Origin: Glandiceps talaboti
Lineage: Eukaryota; Hemichordata; Enteropneusta; Spengelidae
NCBI RefSeq assembly: GCF_964340395.1
Contig: NC_135553.1
Coordinates: 22,413,949 to 22,477,948 of the forward strand
DNA length: 64,000 bases
Direction: 5' to 3'
In this document: positions 1-11,800 of the stretch, piece after piece
Numbering within the stretch: position 1 is the first letter of the stretch
Layout of the letters: each line of letters starts with the position of its first letter
Program-made: the position numbers and the translations under genes
Notes under the pieces: model-generated
Databases searched by the model: none
Told to the model about the DNA's origin: nothing
Seen by the model: only the letters and a program-made list of their open reading frames with translations

Positions 1-24
1 TTCGAAATCCGGGATTTTGAGATC

Positions 25-546
25 TAAGGGAGCCTTCAGTATTTACAGGGGGGGGGGAGGCCGGAGGAAATCACACATGGTCTGTTAAGTAAAACATGAC
101 ACCCCCCCATTCTCCATTTATAAAATGTGACCCTCCCCTTTGTCCCATTTTGTAAAACATGACCATCCCCATGACAATTTCATATACTGAACGTTAATCA
201 ATATTCCCATTATATGTATACATATAAATGAAAAGATTTTAACTTTGTATTAGAAAGCAATTTCTACATGTAGAGTGACAAACAGTAAAAGACTGGCTAG
301 TTACCTTTCTCTTATAATCATACACAATCTAGTTAGTATCTAAAACGTGCTTTCCATGTTGTGCATACTCTGATCTGGTCACTTGTAAAAGGTCCCTGAT
401 ATCAATATCGTAATCATCACGTTCACCTTCACTATTGCCATTATCAGTGTCACTCTAATCTGACTCACTGGTACTACTTGAGTCAGTACATGTATCACTG
501 TCCGTGTTCTCTATGACATTCAAAACTAAATCATATCATCATCATC

Positions 547-644
<98 letters not shown>

Positions 645-1016
645 ATTTTAACAACAACATTCGCGTACAGTGTGAGTGATAAGTAAGGTGAGATGGGTAC
701 ACTCAACAAAATGCATCGTTTTATTAAACAATTTCTTACAATATGTGTGTTTTTATGCTTATGTTTTTATGTTTTTATTTTGGCATGTAAAGTACTCGCT
801 GAGTGCTCATCTCACGTTTACATATCAAAACACAAAAAACAAATTGACAATAATTGAATCTTCAATTTGGTCACAAAACTACGGATTGTAAAATGTGACC
901 CTCCACCAAATATTGTAATGTAAAATATGACCCGGCCTCCCCTATATAAGAACAGGTTTGTAAAATGTGACCCTCCGCCCCCCCCCCCCCCCTTGTAAAT
1001 ACTGAAGGTTCCCTTA
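25..1016. mobile_element. Foldback (TIR) DNA element carrying a CAT microsatellite
   Basis: The left end reads TAAGGGAGCCTTCAGTATTT and then a G run. The right end is its inverted complement (C run, then AAATACTGAAGGTTCCCTTA). Further in, both arms carry variants of AAAATGTGACCCTCC. No transposase is visible, so it is a non-autonomous element of about 1 kb. No clear target duplication was seen. Confidence 0.7.
535..644. repeat. (CAT)n microsatellite
   Basis: About 110 bp of almost pure CAT/ATC repeat with one CAC interruption, inside the foldback element at 25-1016. It creates a spurious poly-histidine reading frame. Confidence 0.97.
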
Positions 1017-1834
1017 CATAACTTCCCAATAAACAATAATTATAACTTTATGAGGGAGGGACTGTGTTATTGGTTAGAATTTTGTGATTGATTATACACA
1101 ATGACATGATGTTATTGATTGTGTAAGTGGCTGTGGATGAATTTTAAATTACACCTTATGCAGCTCAGGACTTCTAGTGTAAAGACTTTGACTATACTGT
1201 GAGTGGACGTTTAATGGTAACGATATTGTATAGGAACTAGGCTAAACACACAATAAATTCAATTTAGTCTTGTCGACGATGCTCATCCCGGAACGATAAA
1301 TCATAGTTACAGATGACCTGTAGGTGGCGGTATGATGTTCAAGGTGTTTATTTGACTCCACCACAGACCCTCTATTCCACCAACATAGACTCAGTGGTAT
1401 AAGAGTACGCGTAACAAAACCCTGGGGAGTTAAACCGATAATAGATGTTACTGGATAGTTTGATCCCCGCCCCCGCCCTTCTCTGTTAATCTAGGAGATT
1501 GTCAAGAAAATTACAAAAGAATAACGCCATCATGACAAATAAGAACTTCTTCCGTTCCCTTGATGATGTTTCTGTTCTGCTCATGTGTAAGGCCCTCTGT
1601 GTTTTACTTATATAAATCTCATGGAAAACTTTGACGTGCTAAACATCATACAAATAACCACAGACAATTTCTTTTCAATAGTATCGCTTCAAAATGTAAT
1701 GTTTGTCTTATTTTCGCTTTGGAAAGGTTATAAATACGTTGAATGTGGTGTAAATAACTTGAAACTTGATTCGCACTTATATTTTAAACTTCCACAGAGA
1801 GTTAACACACGTATATGTTTATTTGGTGACAGAT

Positions 1835-1878
<44 letters not shown>

Positions 1879-2254
1879 ATTCATTTATTTATATTGTACA
1901 CAGTAGTCTACTGGCTGAATTGCGACAATATTACAATTGCAGAACATTTTAAAATGGAAATAAAGAATTGATACACTAAAAATATTTATAAAACTTACAA
2001 TTGGCGACAACAACATCAAAAAGTGTACACCATTCGTGTTCATCGATTCATGGAAAAGGGTTGGTTAAAAACACACCAAATGTCTGGTTTGCTTATTATG
2101 CTCCATACCAGAATTCAAGGAAAGTTTACATCGTGATGCGAGAGTCGTCAGCAATATCGCCACCTAGCTACACCGGTACTTCTGGTGAAAAAAAAGTAAC
2201 TATCAAAAACAAAAGACACATTATTCACACCGTTGGTGGTGTACGCGTATGCTC
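1017..2254. other. Intergenic DNA, no gene recognised
   Basis: Only short, unconvincing reading frames are seen between the foldback element and the first MPV17L-like gene. The one clear object is an (AC)n tract at 1836-1876. A 5' untranslated exon of the first gene could lie here, but I cannot place one. Confidence 0.5.
1836..1876. repeat. (AC)n microsatellite
   Basis: About 40 bp of uninterrupted AC dinucleotide. Confidence 0.95.
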
Positions 2255-2279
2255 GTCAGGTCAGGTCAGGTCAGGTCAC
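2255..2279 (+). promoter_or_regulatory. Four overlapping AGGTCA half-sites upstream of MPV17L-like copy 1
   Basis: AGGTCA starts at 2258, 2263, 2268 and 2273, that is a GGTCA pentamer repeat about 125 bp before the start codon. Alternate half-sites are 10 bp apart, the spacing of a DR4 nuclear-receptor element. A shorter version precedes copy 3 at 20011. Receptor binding is inference; it could simply be a short tandem repeat. Confidence 0.35.
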
Positions 2280-2404
2280 TTTACACCCGTAGCCGCACAT
2301 GCAAGTATTCCGATACGTATACAGGTGTTATAGCTCACTTTTCGTCATGTTTATTGTATGAGGCTTCATGTAATGATTTTAGATTGTTCTGTCATTAGTA
2401 TAAC

Positions 2405-5009
2405 ATGTCTAGAGTGGCCGTGATATTGCGATCGCTCAGGAGAAGTAGATTCCTACGAGACTCTGTGTTCATGGGTGGTATTTTCGCAGCTTCAGAACTA
2501 ACCCAGGAAGCGATCATTGGAGTTGAGAAGTACGACGCTGTTAAAATATGTCGGTGCGGAGTGTTTGGACTCTGCTTTAGTGGACCATTCAATTATGGCT
2601 GGTTTAGATTACTAGACACAGTATTACCAGGCAATACGATGAAAATTGCTCTGAAGAAGCTAACTTGGGACACGTTGTTTGCTGTACCTATCGAGGTAGC
2701 CGGATTCTTTGTGGGTAGGTTTTGAGGACGGACCTGATGAACAAATCAAATGGTAAACACTTGATTTTACCCTGTACGTGCAATTTTTATACATTCATAA
2801 TCGATTTAGTAATCAACTAATTAATTTCACGTTATTTTTTATTTTCAAGGTTTTTTAAAAGTTTTTTTTTAAAGTTTTTTTTACACTACTACAGAACAAG
2901 AAGAAAAATCATGCTTGAATTTTTTGAATAGAACAGTGGACTCACAGTACATAAGATTCCAAACTGTTACATAGTTAGTGAGCAGAATCACGTCCTTCAA
3001 CCACTGTGCTTATAAGAGTTATGGTGTTAGGGTGACACTTTGTCAAAAATATTTATTACATGAACAACAACTGATTAAATCTTGACTTGGTATATGCTGT
3101 TTCAGATTGATTTTCTCAAGTAGGTAGCCATGATAAAATTGTTGTATAAATCCAAACTAAATACCAAATCCTCATCCATATGGCCACTTTAAATACAAGT
3201 TATACATATTAAATCAATAAATATGTCAGAATTTAGTCCCAACTGCAAGCAAGACTAAAAATTGGCATGATGTTATTTAGGGACGATCACACAATGTCAC
3301 ACAAGGTCAACAAACGAACATTGTTTATTTCGGTCAAAACCCCCTCCCCCTCCCCCAAAACAAACGTTCACAAGTGAGACATCAAACGTTTATGTATGAT
3401 GTCAACTATGAGGAAAACTGTAGTGGCCACACAACAATGAATACGATCGATGTAATGTAAAAAACATGATTGTAAATACATTAACAAATACTACCAGAAA
3501 ATTAGCACCATGTCTCACATTAGAGGGAAATTTTTATCAACTTATCAACATCTCAGTAGTAAATACAAAAGCTGTTATCATTGAAGGATGAAAGTTTTCT
3601 ATTGAAATTTGGTTAGAAGTGCCAAAATGAAGTTCAACAATCGCATTGACGCCAGAACTCCCCCCCCCCCCCATGTTATGAAGTTTACTTATTGAGCATG
3701 TGCGATATTGTGCGATAGAGTCCCTTATAAAGAAAGATCTAACATTAGATCTGGACACTGTGATGACTTGAAAGCAATTGCAACATTGGCATTTGTCAAA
3801 TATAACTGATTGATTAATACTGACCACACTTCTTTGCAAAGTAAAAGTATTTAATAGCGCTGATATATTAGATATTTATCTATATTTTCATCTCAAGGTA
3901 TGGATTTATTGGAAAGAAAAGATGATATCTTCAGTGAAGCCAAAGAGAAAACATTGCCTACATGGTTGGCTGGATGTGCATTTTGGGTCCCAATACAGGT
4001 TAGGATGGAACAGGTTTTTTTTCTCCTAGAACAGTAATGTTTTCTAGAGCAGTAATGTTTGGAAATTAAATGAAATGTTGTTGATATATTCATTAGAGTT
4101 TATTTTCTCACAGAAAAAAACTTACAACATTTGTGCAAAATACTATAATATCTGAATTTGATTTTAAACAATTAAAAAAAAAATCTGCAATTTAGATAGA
4201 ATAATATTAAGTATTGTAATTTATAAGAAAAAGTGGTTTAGATATGAAAGCTCAAATTAGAGTGGCCGGCTTTAAATATGTGTGTTGCAGGTTCGAGCCC
4301 CATCGCTGTTGTTTGTTTCTGAATGGCTAAAGTCATGAAAGTCCTTGGGCAAGATCTGAACCATGCTTGTGCCTCAGTCAACCCAGCTGTTTAATTGGGA
4401 ACCTGGTAGAATAGAGGTTGCACTGTGAATGCTTTAATCCTATGCGCTTATAAAGGCTGCAATGGATTGGATACTCCCCAGGGAGTTAAGGAAGTATGAA
4501 GGGTCATTGTGCCACCATAGATCCATGCCAGGGGTAATAATTGTAAAGCGCTTTGAACACAGAGTGGGAAAGCACTATAGAAAACACCAACATTATTATT
4601 ATTGATATTATTATAAACAATATCGCTATAAAGTAAGTTACTCTGTCTTAGATAATGGTTGCATGATTGTTACATTTTTCAATTTTTTTTATTTTTCAAT
4701 TTCAGTTGATAAACTTTAGGTTTATACTACCACAACATCGAGTGGTCTACGTTGGTGTTGTGTTGTTTCTCTGGGCTAACTTCCTGTGTTACGTGAGAAG
4801 GAGAGTAAGTGTTGATTTATGTTACAAACATTGACATTTTGTCTTATTCTTCCCTACAGGAGACACAGGCAATGATCACCAAAACACTGTGCATATCATA
4901 CACATTTTATTTTCCCCAAGAAGCATTTAGATAGATAAAAACAGATTTCACACTGACTGCTCATTACAAATAGAACAACACCATCCGACCCCAACTGATA
5001 CACCCAGCT

Positions 5010-5070
<61 letters not shown>

Positions 5071-6847
5071 CGTCCCTTTAACAAAGAATCTATTGAATGT
5101 CATCACATTGCAGACTTAGATTTTAACATATGCACATGTATTGATTCAAAGTTAGAAATAACCATAAAGATGTAAATTCATATAATTTTCATGAATAAAT
5201 TACAAATTTAATGACCAAACAAACTAACTTAACAACTCCACTTTAGTTACATGTCAACAAACGTGTTCATCTCCTACTCATCTCTGAACATACTCTTACA
5301 TGCAAAACTTGTGTAGTGTTGTTTATATTTTGTAATAAGTGGTCTGTGGGAAGCCTGTTTCTTATCTATTTAAATCATTCTTGGGGAACATAACAAATTT
5401 GTATGATATGCACAGTCCTTCATTGATCATTGCCTGTTTCTCCTGTAATAGAAGTATACCTACTGCATTCCAAATTTTCCCTTTTGCAGAAATGAACAGG
5501 ATATCCTAGTAGTAATCCTCATATTAAGATGTTAATCCCAGTCTATCAGCCAAGAATTATCACCTATTTTGATCCCACCCCCTGGGATATATGAATACAG
5601 CTTCACGATTGGCTGATTATTTGGCAAAGAGATTTTGTCACAGCTTGCCTACATTTACAGGGATTTTCAGAAATGATGTTTGCGAAAGTAGACTTTTGTT
5701 CGTTAATTGTATTATCGAATTAACTCAATTAGTCTGTAAGATAAAATGTGTCATGCCACACCCATCAGTTATCACCCTCTCAGGGGTTGACTGATGCATG
5801 AGGGTGCCCTGTTATGATGTACCTTAAGAGAAGACCTTACAGACAATAACTTATAGAGAATATTTATAGAAGAAGCCATCATTACAGGTTTGGTCAGAGC
5901 TGTGATAGTAGCCCAAAATTAAATCTGTGTGGGAAATGTTATGTGACTATTTGCAATGTTTCTGTTAAGGGCAGTTATAAATAGGTGAAATCATGGATCT
6001 ATTATCTCAATAATAGATCCATGGTGAAATCTACCTGAGCTCCAAAGGTATTTTACCAGGGTTCCCCACCAATGGTACAGTCAGGGTATGGAAATATATG
6101 CAAAATTTACCAAATTTTTCCCTGTGTTATTGAGGCTCCTAAACATTAGCAAAATATGACATGTGAACATACATAGAATTGCCTATTAAAAATGTTAACC
6201 TTTATGCAAATCAAAGTATCCACATTGCCTAAGTTTGGTAATGTATATTGTATATATATCTAATATATTCAAAAATCCTGTGTCAGTCATTTTAAAGTAT
6301 GATGTATGTGAATGTTAATTTTACCCTTATCATTGCTTCCCTAGGTATAGACACATATTGTTATCTATTCCTTTCTTCTGAACTGTTCACTGTATACAGC
6401 TTGCCTCAATGTTTTTCTGTTGTAATTTTCTTTTGGGGGTAGGGTTTGGGGTGGCCTGGATATTTGTACATTGGTATCAATGTATATAGGAAATGAACTA
6501 ATACAAGACATGAAGAGGCACCAAAATTGTTTTCAAATACTCAGTTGTACATATACAGTCTCTGAAACTGACAATTTTTTTTTTTTTTTTAGAATTAATT
6601 GATAATCACCATTCACCAAAGACAATGAAGTTACAGAGTGTCCCCCTTTTAAGCAAAACAAAACACATGTGCATGTACAACTTTACTTCAATTATTTAGC
6701 TTACAACATGTAGATTTTTGGCCAAAGTTATAAGCATTGGTATTTTTTTTAACTTTTATGTGACGATGATCTTTTCTATAATTTCAGCATGGTTCTCAGG
6801 TTGATTTGAGTGAATCTCAGGAGTTGACTGCGAATGGTAAAACATGA
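2405..6847 (+). CDS. MPV17L: MPV17L-like protein, copy 1 (4 exons, 189 aa)
   Basis: Coding exons are 2405-2714, 3898-3998, 4706-4804 and 6788-6847 (TGA at 6845). Intron phases are 1,0,0 with GTAGGT, GTTAGG and GTAAGT donors. The product is a small Mpv17/PMP22-family multi-pass membrane protein. Family marks include the FNYGWFRLLD block after the first hydrophobic segment (exon 1), the acidic KDDIF segment and a FWVP-IQLINF block like the family WPxxQxxNF motif (exons 2-3), and LWANFLCY in the last membrane segment. The length suits the family (about 175-200 aa). In vertebrates MPV17L is a peroxisomal or mitochondrial membrane protein linked to reactive-oxygen handling. No SKL-type C-terminus is present. 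It is closest to copy 2 downstream. Assignment to MPV17L rather than PXMP2 or MPV17 rests on remembered sequences. Confidence 0.9.
3040..3193 (-). mobile_element. Fragment of MITE family A (right arm)
   Basis: Intron 1 ends this stretch with CCATATGGCCACTTTAAA, preceded by GTAGCCATGATAAAATTGTT. This is the right arm of the foldback family seen complete at 47421-47795 and 61305-61648. The left arm is missing here. Confidence 0.7.
4255..4612 (+). mobile_element. tRNA-derived SINE
   Basis: A pol III B box (GGTTCGAGCCC) follows a decayed A-box region. Next come a SINE body with the tail GTAAAGCGCTTTGAACACAG and AAAGCACTATAGAAA, and a terminal ATTATTATT run. This build, with the AGCGCTTTGA/GCACTATA tail, is common among SINEs of marine invertebrates. 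It lies in intron 2 of MPV17L-like copy 1, and its 5' end looks truncated. Confidence 0.8.
4854..5451. mobile_element. 600-bp foldback element in intron 3 of copy 1
   Basis: The left arm (CTACAGGAGACACAGGCAAT, ACTGTGCATATCATAC, TTCCCCAAGAA) returns as its reverse complement at about 5340-5451. The arms are roughly 100-130 bp, and an (AC)n tract lies between them. No protein is coded. It is probably a MITE-like insertion. Confidence 0.75.
5011..5069. repeat. (AC)n microsatellite
   Basis: Nearly 60 bp of pure AC inside the foldback element at 4854-5451. Confidence 0.95.
5730..5844 (-). mobile_element. MITE family B copy (about 100-bp foldback)
   Basis: It starts TAGTCTGTAAG and ends CCTTACAGAC. 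Inside is GGGGTTGACTGATGCATGAG followed by GGTGCCC, the reverse orientation of the family core seen best at 26971 and 30407. Divergent copy. Confidence 0.7.
5992..6022. repeat. 31-bp hairpin insert with 8-bp direct repeats
   Basis: Perfect 13-bp inverted repeats (ATGGATCTATTAT / ATAATAGATCCAT) are separated by CTCA. The unit is flanked on both sides by GGTGAAAT (5984-5991 and 6023-6030). Related repeats near 10722 and 43250 (reverse strand) read straight through this point as AGGTTAAATCTACCTGAG and AGGTAATATCTACCTGAG, with no hairpin. Confidence 0.75.
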
Positions 6848-7013
6848 CAAATCCTGAATACAAAAAAAGAAAATGTCTTTTTTATTTATGCAAATGATAT
6901 TTATAATTGAATCTTGATGAAATAGATAATGGTATTTGAACAATTTTTTTTTTCCTTCACATTTTCGAGAAACCATGTATTCAGTTATATGTGTACTTGT
7001 AATGTCTTTCATG

Positions 7014-7019
7014 AATAAA
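7014..7019 (+). terminator. Polyadenylation signal of MPV17L-like copy 1
   Basis: First AATAAA after the stop codon, about 165 bp downstream. Confidence 0.55.
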
Positions 7020-7571
7020 CTCGGATATTTCCTAAGACTATTCAGTACTATGACTTCCATTCATTTGATTGGCCATGAGTTGTCATGTGATTATGTTATA
7101 GTTTACAAGATACCAGTGTACTCCCCAGGTGCCTGAGAGTGCAAGAATGATGACTAATTAGCATAATAATACATCTATCAATTTGGTAATTTGCATAATT
7201 ATTTGCATAATAATTAGCATGTAATATGCATGTCTTCAACATTGACCCCTACTCTGATATGTTTATGTTTAACACATTCACATACCAACATTAGGGTCAG
7301 CCATTTCTCTTCATGTGGAAGTACCGGTACTACGATATTAAAAAAAATTTGTCATTTAATGATTACTGAAATTCAAGGATCAGAGGACGGTAGAACACTG
7401 AATTACGGTAGAAACCTTTCATGCATAGCAGCCTTATATTTACAAAAGATGTATTTTTGTTGCTGTGTAACTCATTAATCCCCCCCCCCCAAAAAAAAAA
7501 ATACAAATACAAATAGATAAAAAAAAAAAAATATATAAAAATTTAAATGAAATTTTTTTTTAAATGTCGTA

Positions 7572-7942
7572 AAGCCTAACAAAAGCAATTGTGTGGTTTC
7601 GATTACACTCAATTTTAGAATAGGGGGGTTAGGTAGATTTTATATTTATTTATTTTTTAAAATATTCCTTCTTCATGCATGAGTGTCTAGTTCAGGTAGT
7701 TATGTTTTCTGTTGTTTTCCATATGGTCTCTGTGTTATTGGTTTTTTCCCATCAGATGTACAACCATTATAGATTGGAAGAACAGTTTTATATTGTCTTT
7801 TTAAGTTGCTGTCAGTTTCTGCATCCATTATTTCTTGTGAGACTTCACAATTTTTGAATACGTAAAAAAAAAGTTTAGGGTCGGCAGTGAAAATCTAGCT
7901 AAGGTCAGGTAACTGGAACCAAACAATTTTTTTAGGCCCTAA
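7572..7942 (+). mobile_element. MITE family C copy 1
   Basis: About 370 bp. It begins AAGCCTAACAAAAGCAATTG and ends with the inverted match CAATTTTTTTAGGCC. The interior (GAGTGTCTAGTTCAGGTAGT and onward) matches the copies at 14325-14697 (inverted) and 16577-16950. The rest of 7020-8826 shows no gene. Confidence 0.8.
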
Positions 7943-8128
7943 TGTCTGGTCCATGGACTTTGATTTGTTCCTAGGGAACTATTTCCATGGCCCTCAAGGA
8001 TCGAATGAATTACAAAATCAACCTACAATAGGACATTTATATTGTTTAATGCTCCACGAAGCAGTCATCTCTCTAAAAGTGGTTAGTATTTGAAAAGAAA
8101 AGTTTATCGGAGTTTAGGTAAATATTGT

Positions 8129-8164
8129 CTCAGACCACTATCTCCCCACTTTCAGTCGGCTGAG
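8129..8164. repeat. 36-bp imperfect hairpin of the CTCAGACCACT group
   Basis: It starts CTCAGACCACTA and ends AGTCGGCTGAG, an inverted match with two differences. No target duplication is visible. Same terminal sequence as the inserts at 18465, 19554 and 39960. Confidence 0.45.
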
Positions 8165-8826
8165 ACGTTATACAGAAGGACAGGGGGCAGATTTAATGGC
8201 ATAGCATTAGTTTCAAAACACAGAAGTGTCTTAATAATTACCAAATGAATTCTCTGAGTGAGAGCAATTTATCTGGCCAATTTACTAATTAAGCGTCCAG
8301 GTTTCTTATGCAACTCTTGTAATAAAAAAAATGTATCAAAAGATTGATACTTTTTGAATGATTTGTTTCCCTCAAGGAAGCTGACACATAAATTTACAAA
8401 CCATGAGATTAATAAAGAAAGCTGTTGGAAAATATCAATGTTGCTTTAAGAGTAAAACAATTCTATCCAGTAATTCATCACGTAAAGTTATAGAAGCCTC
8501 GCTTCGCCTCGACGCAAGCGGCGCTCAATCATTTTGAAAACGAAAGGAAGACTTTCCCTTTTCTAGTACGTCGGTGGCGTATGTCAGGTCTGGGCAGATG
8601 CATGGGTCTCGCACATGTGTTGTCTTCACCGGTTGACCGGTGATCGGGAATAGCACGCTAGCACTGCACTGTGGATACTTGGTTTCGTGGTTTATCACAA
8701 GTCCATATGCGTACTTATGTTTATGTCAATGAAGATAACGGATTTATGTCTGAGTCATTATACAGTGACACCCAAATGAATCTTGTGATCATTGTCGTGC
8801 TCTAAATATTCAATTGTAACGTTACA

Positions 8827-11800
8827 ATGTCTCGAGTTGCATCAGTGTTGCGATCGCTTGCTGGAAACAGTTTCATCCGAAACTCATTTTTTGTGGGCGG
8901 AATTTTTGCAGCATCAGAATTTACTCAAGAAACAATAATCGGAGTAGAGAAGTATGACGTTGGCAAAATATGTCGATTTGGAGTGTTTGGACTCTGTTTC
9001 AATGGACCATTCAATTTCACTTGGTTTAGATTACTGGATGCTGCAATGCCTGGCAAGACGATGAAAATCGCTCTAAGAAAGTTAGCTTTAGACCAGTTTG
9101 TGGCTGCTCCTGTCGCTGTAGCAGGATTCTTCGTTGGTAAGTTTTTCCTTGCCAGTATCACCGACACTAGTCCTGAGCATGGAGGTGTAAGGGGAGACCA
9201 TACCCCCATGTCCAGTAACTCGAGTCTCGATCGATTCTGATCCCCCTCCCCTCCCGTTTCCTTCCTTGTGTTCATAATAGGGACAGTGTCAGAATCGAGT
9301 CCTGTGCTCGGTCTATCAACAGGACTATACACACACGCCAGTTATAAAATAATAGTTGTGATAATAACAATTAACATGCGGTCAATTATGTGGTATTTTG
9401 GATTCTGCATTTAGTATTATTTAATGTTTGTGTTTAGTTGCAAATACCTGTTTATCACAAAACACTAATAGAAAGCACACTATTACACTAGTCTATTCAG
9501 ACGTGAATTATTTTTTGTCATATTCTTGAAAAAAAAACACTTCTGAAGTATGTTTTTATTTATTGCTAATTGTGTGCACATACAATGCAATATAATGATC
9601 AGAATGTAAAAGCACATTCTATACAGAACACACACCAGATTCACTGAGTATCAAATTCGAACACATAGATATTATAATCCAATACTTCATCAAACAGACA
9701 ATTATGCACACAACTGTGTTTTCCATTAAACACATACATCTATTATGCAAACACTAGAATACATTTATCGAGTTCTAAAAACTACCATGTCTATTTTATC
9801 AACAAAAATGGTATTTAAAGATAAATTACAAAAAACATCAAGATGACTGTTGACAGTCTAATAGCAGACATGTGTTTCAGTAAATTGCCAGCCATGCAAT
9901 GGGTATACACTTGATTGGCATCCCTAGTTTATAACGGTGTCCATACACCAGTTCAGTTTTTTTTTTTAATACTTGTTTGATTTGAGGATGATGTGTGCAC
10001 ATTCTCTCGGGGGATATACGAATAGTACGACCGATTTTGTCGGTTGTAGACAGTCAACATGACAGCGGGGAATGATAAACATAATCTGAAAGTTCATATT
10101 TCTATTATATGTACTTAAAGTTGAATTAGCAAAATATCGTACTTGCATATGAAATTATGAGTTGAAATTTAATTTTAGAGTAGCTGTGCAAGTTTTATGA
10201 TATCTGTCGGGAGATGTCATATTTGAATAAGTGAACACTGTCAGCTGACACTTGATTGGGTACCTCAGCCAAACTATCCCAAAGACCTGATGGTGTAAAC
10301 CGGTCATGACCCCAGTGGAATCGACGGGTTGCTCAATCAAGTCCACTAAGTTTAATCGAAAATTATGGCAGTTGTGACCTGTTTCTTTTCATGGGTGTGT
10401 TTGTTCAAGCAAACCCATATTTCAGTCAGAGAAAATGTCCACATACTGCTGCTGCTATGGCGATGTAGTATTTCTAAAAATTGATATATTGTTCAATTTA
10501 TTTATTTATTTATTTCTGATCCAAGGAATGGATATATTGGAAAGGAAAGATGATATTTTCAAAGAAGCTAAAGACAAGGGCCCAGCTACATGGCTTGCTG
10601 GTTGTGGATTTTGGGTTCCAGCACAGGTGAAGTTGAAGTTTTCATTTTTTAGGCTATAGAAATAATTAGAAACTGTTTATCCAGATAAATCCAGTGTTTT
10701 TGCTATGGTGGTAAGCAGGTTAAATCTACCTGAGTTCCCCTGTCATTTTACTGGAGTTCCCCAGCAAAATTAATATGGTATTAATGTGTAAGAAGAAACT
10801 TTGCCAGTTTTACCAACTTTTACTTAACAAAAACACTGAAATCCATGCACATACATTAGATTTTGAGAACCAAAGTTACAAAAGCACAAAAGTATATGAT
10901 TCTTGAGTGCTTATTCTTTTCTGTGTAAAACATCTCTCATGAATATTCATTGTGAAACCATGAATATATTATTTCTACTGACTCTCATGAGGCGATGTCC
11001 CACAGCAAAGATACCCTATAAACTTCACAAGATCAACTTGATGCGTCTCTACAATCACAAGTAATTGCAGGTGATGTAAAATCATGAAATGACTCTCCAA
11101 AACCCCCAGTTTATGAAAATGATTTCATTTCCTGGAGTGCCCCTCCCCTTAAAGATGACTTAATGAAGGAAACAGTTCAGGCCAAAAATGTGCACTTATG
11201 TATCATTACCCCATTTCCCGCCCTAGAAGTATTGATATAATTTACTTAATATTAGTTTGTGCATATGTAATGTGCTTATTTTATATTGATCTCAATTGCA
11301 TGAAAAAAGAAAATTTAATGAATGCATTGCCATCAATAAATAAATAAATATATGTAAATGTTCACATAACAATGTTCTCTCCAATAAAGCAGGGTAGCCT
11401 AGAGCACAATGTAATTTAAAACTCAGAGGTTGTGAACTGTGCATCCTCCAGTGTACATAATACATATTTTGGGAAGAATACAAACAAGAGTTTGGCACTA
11501 AAAATTCAAAAGTTTCATGGTTTTTCAAGAATTGTATGTAATCCCAAGGTATATCTTGGTTTGATATGTTCTCATAATTGTACCTATTTGAGTCTCTTTC
11601 TGTCCCATGTTAAGTAAATACTTTGCTGTAGAGGAACCCCAATCTCAGTTACCCAACTCTTGCCGTTGAGGGCTCCACACCCCAGCATAGTCTGGGGAAA
11701 TAGAAAGTCTCCTATTGTATGGATAATGGAGCAACATGGCCGCTGTCAAGATCTGGGACAGTCACTGACTGGACAAAATAATTCAGAATTTCCTTTTCAT

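Noticed and set aside
504-686. Frame with 31 or more consecutive histidines
   Set aside because: It is the translation of the (CAT)n microsatellite inside a foldback element, with no homologous flanks.
2001-2333. 110-codon frame upstream of MPV17L-like copy 1
   Set aside because: Low-complexity, no known motif, overlaps the GGTCA repeats, and does not splice in frame to the first exon.
4255-4330. tRNA gene candidate (B box GGTTCGAGCCC)
   Set aside because: No complete cloverleaf or intact A box. The following body and ATT-repeat tail show it is a SINE.
7675-7857. Similar frames at 7675 and 16569 starting around ECLVQVVM
   Set aside because: Both lie inside MITE family C copies. The similarity is at DNA level, with frame breaks, and the inverted copy at 14325 has no open frame.
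8925-9332. 135-codon minus-strand frame over the first exon of MPV17L-like copy 2
   Set aside because: It is the antisense shadow of a conserved coding exon; a similar shadow appears over copy 1 at 2395-2592.
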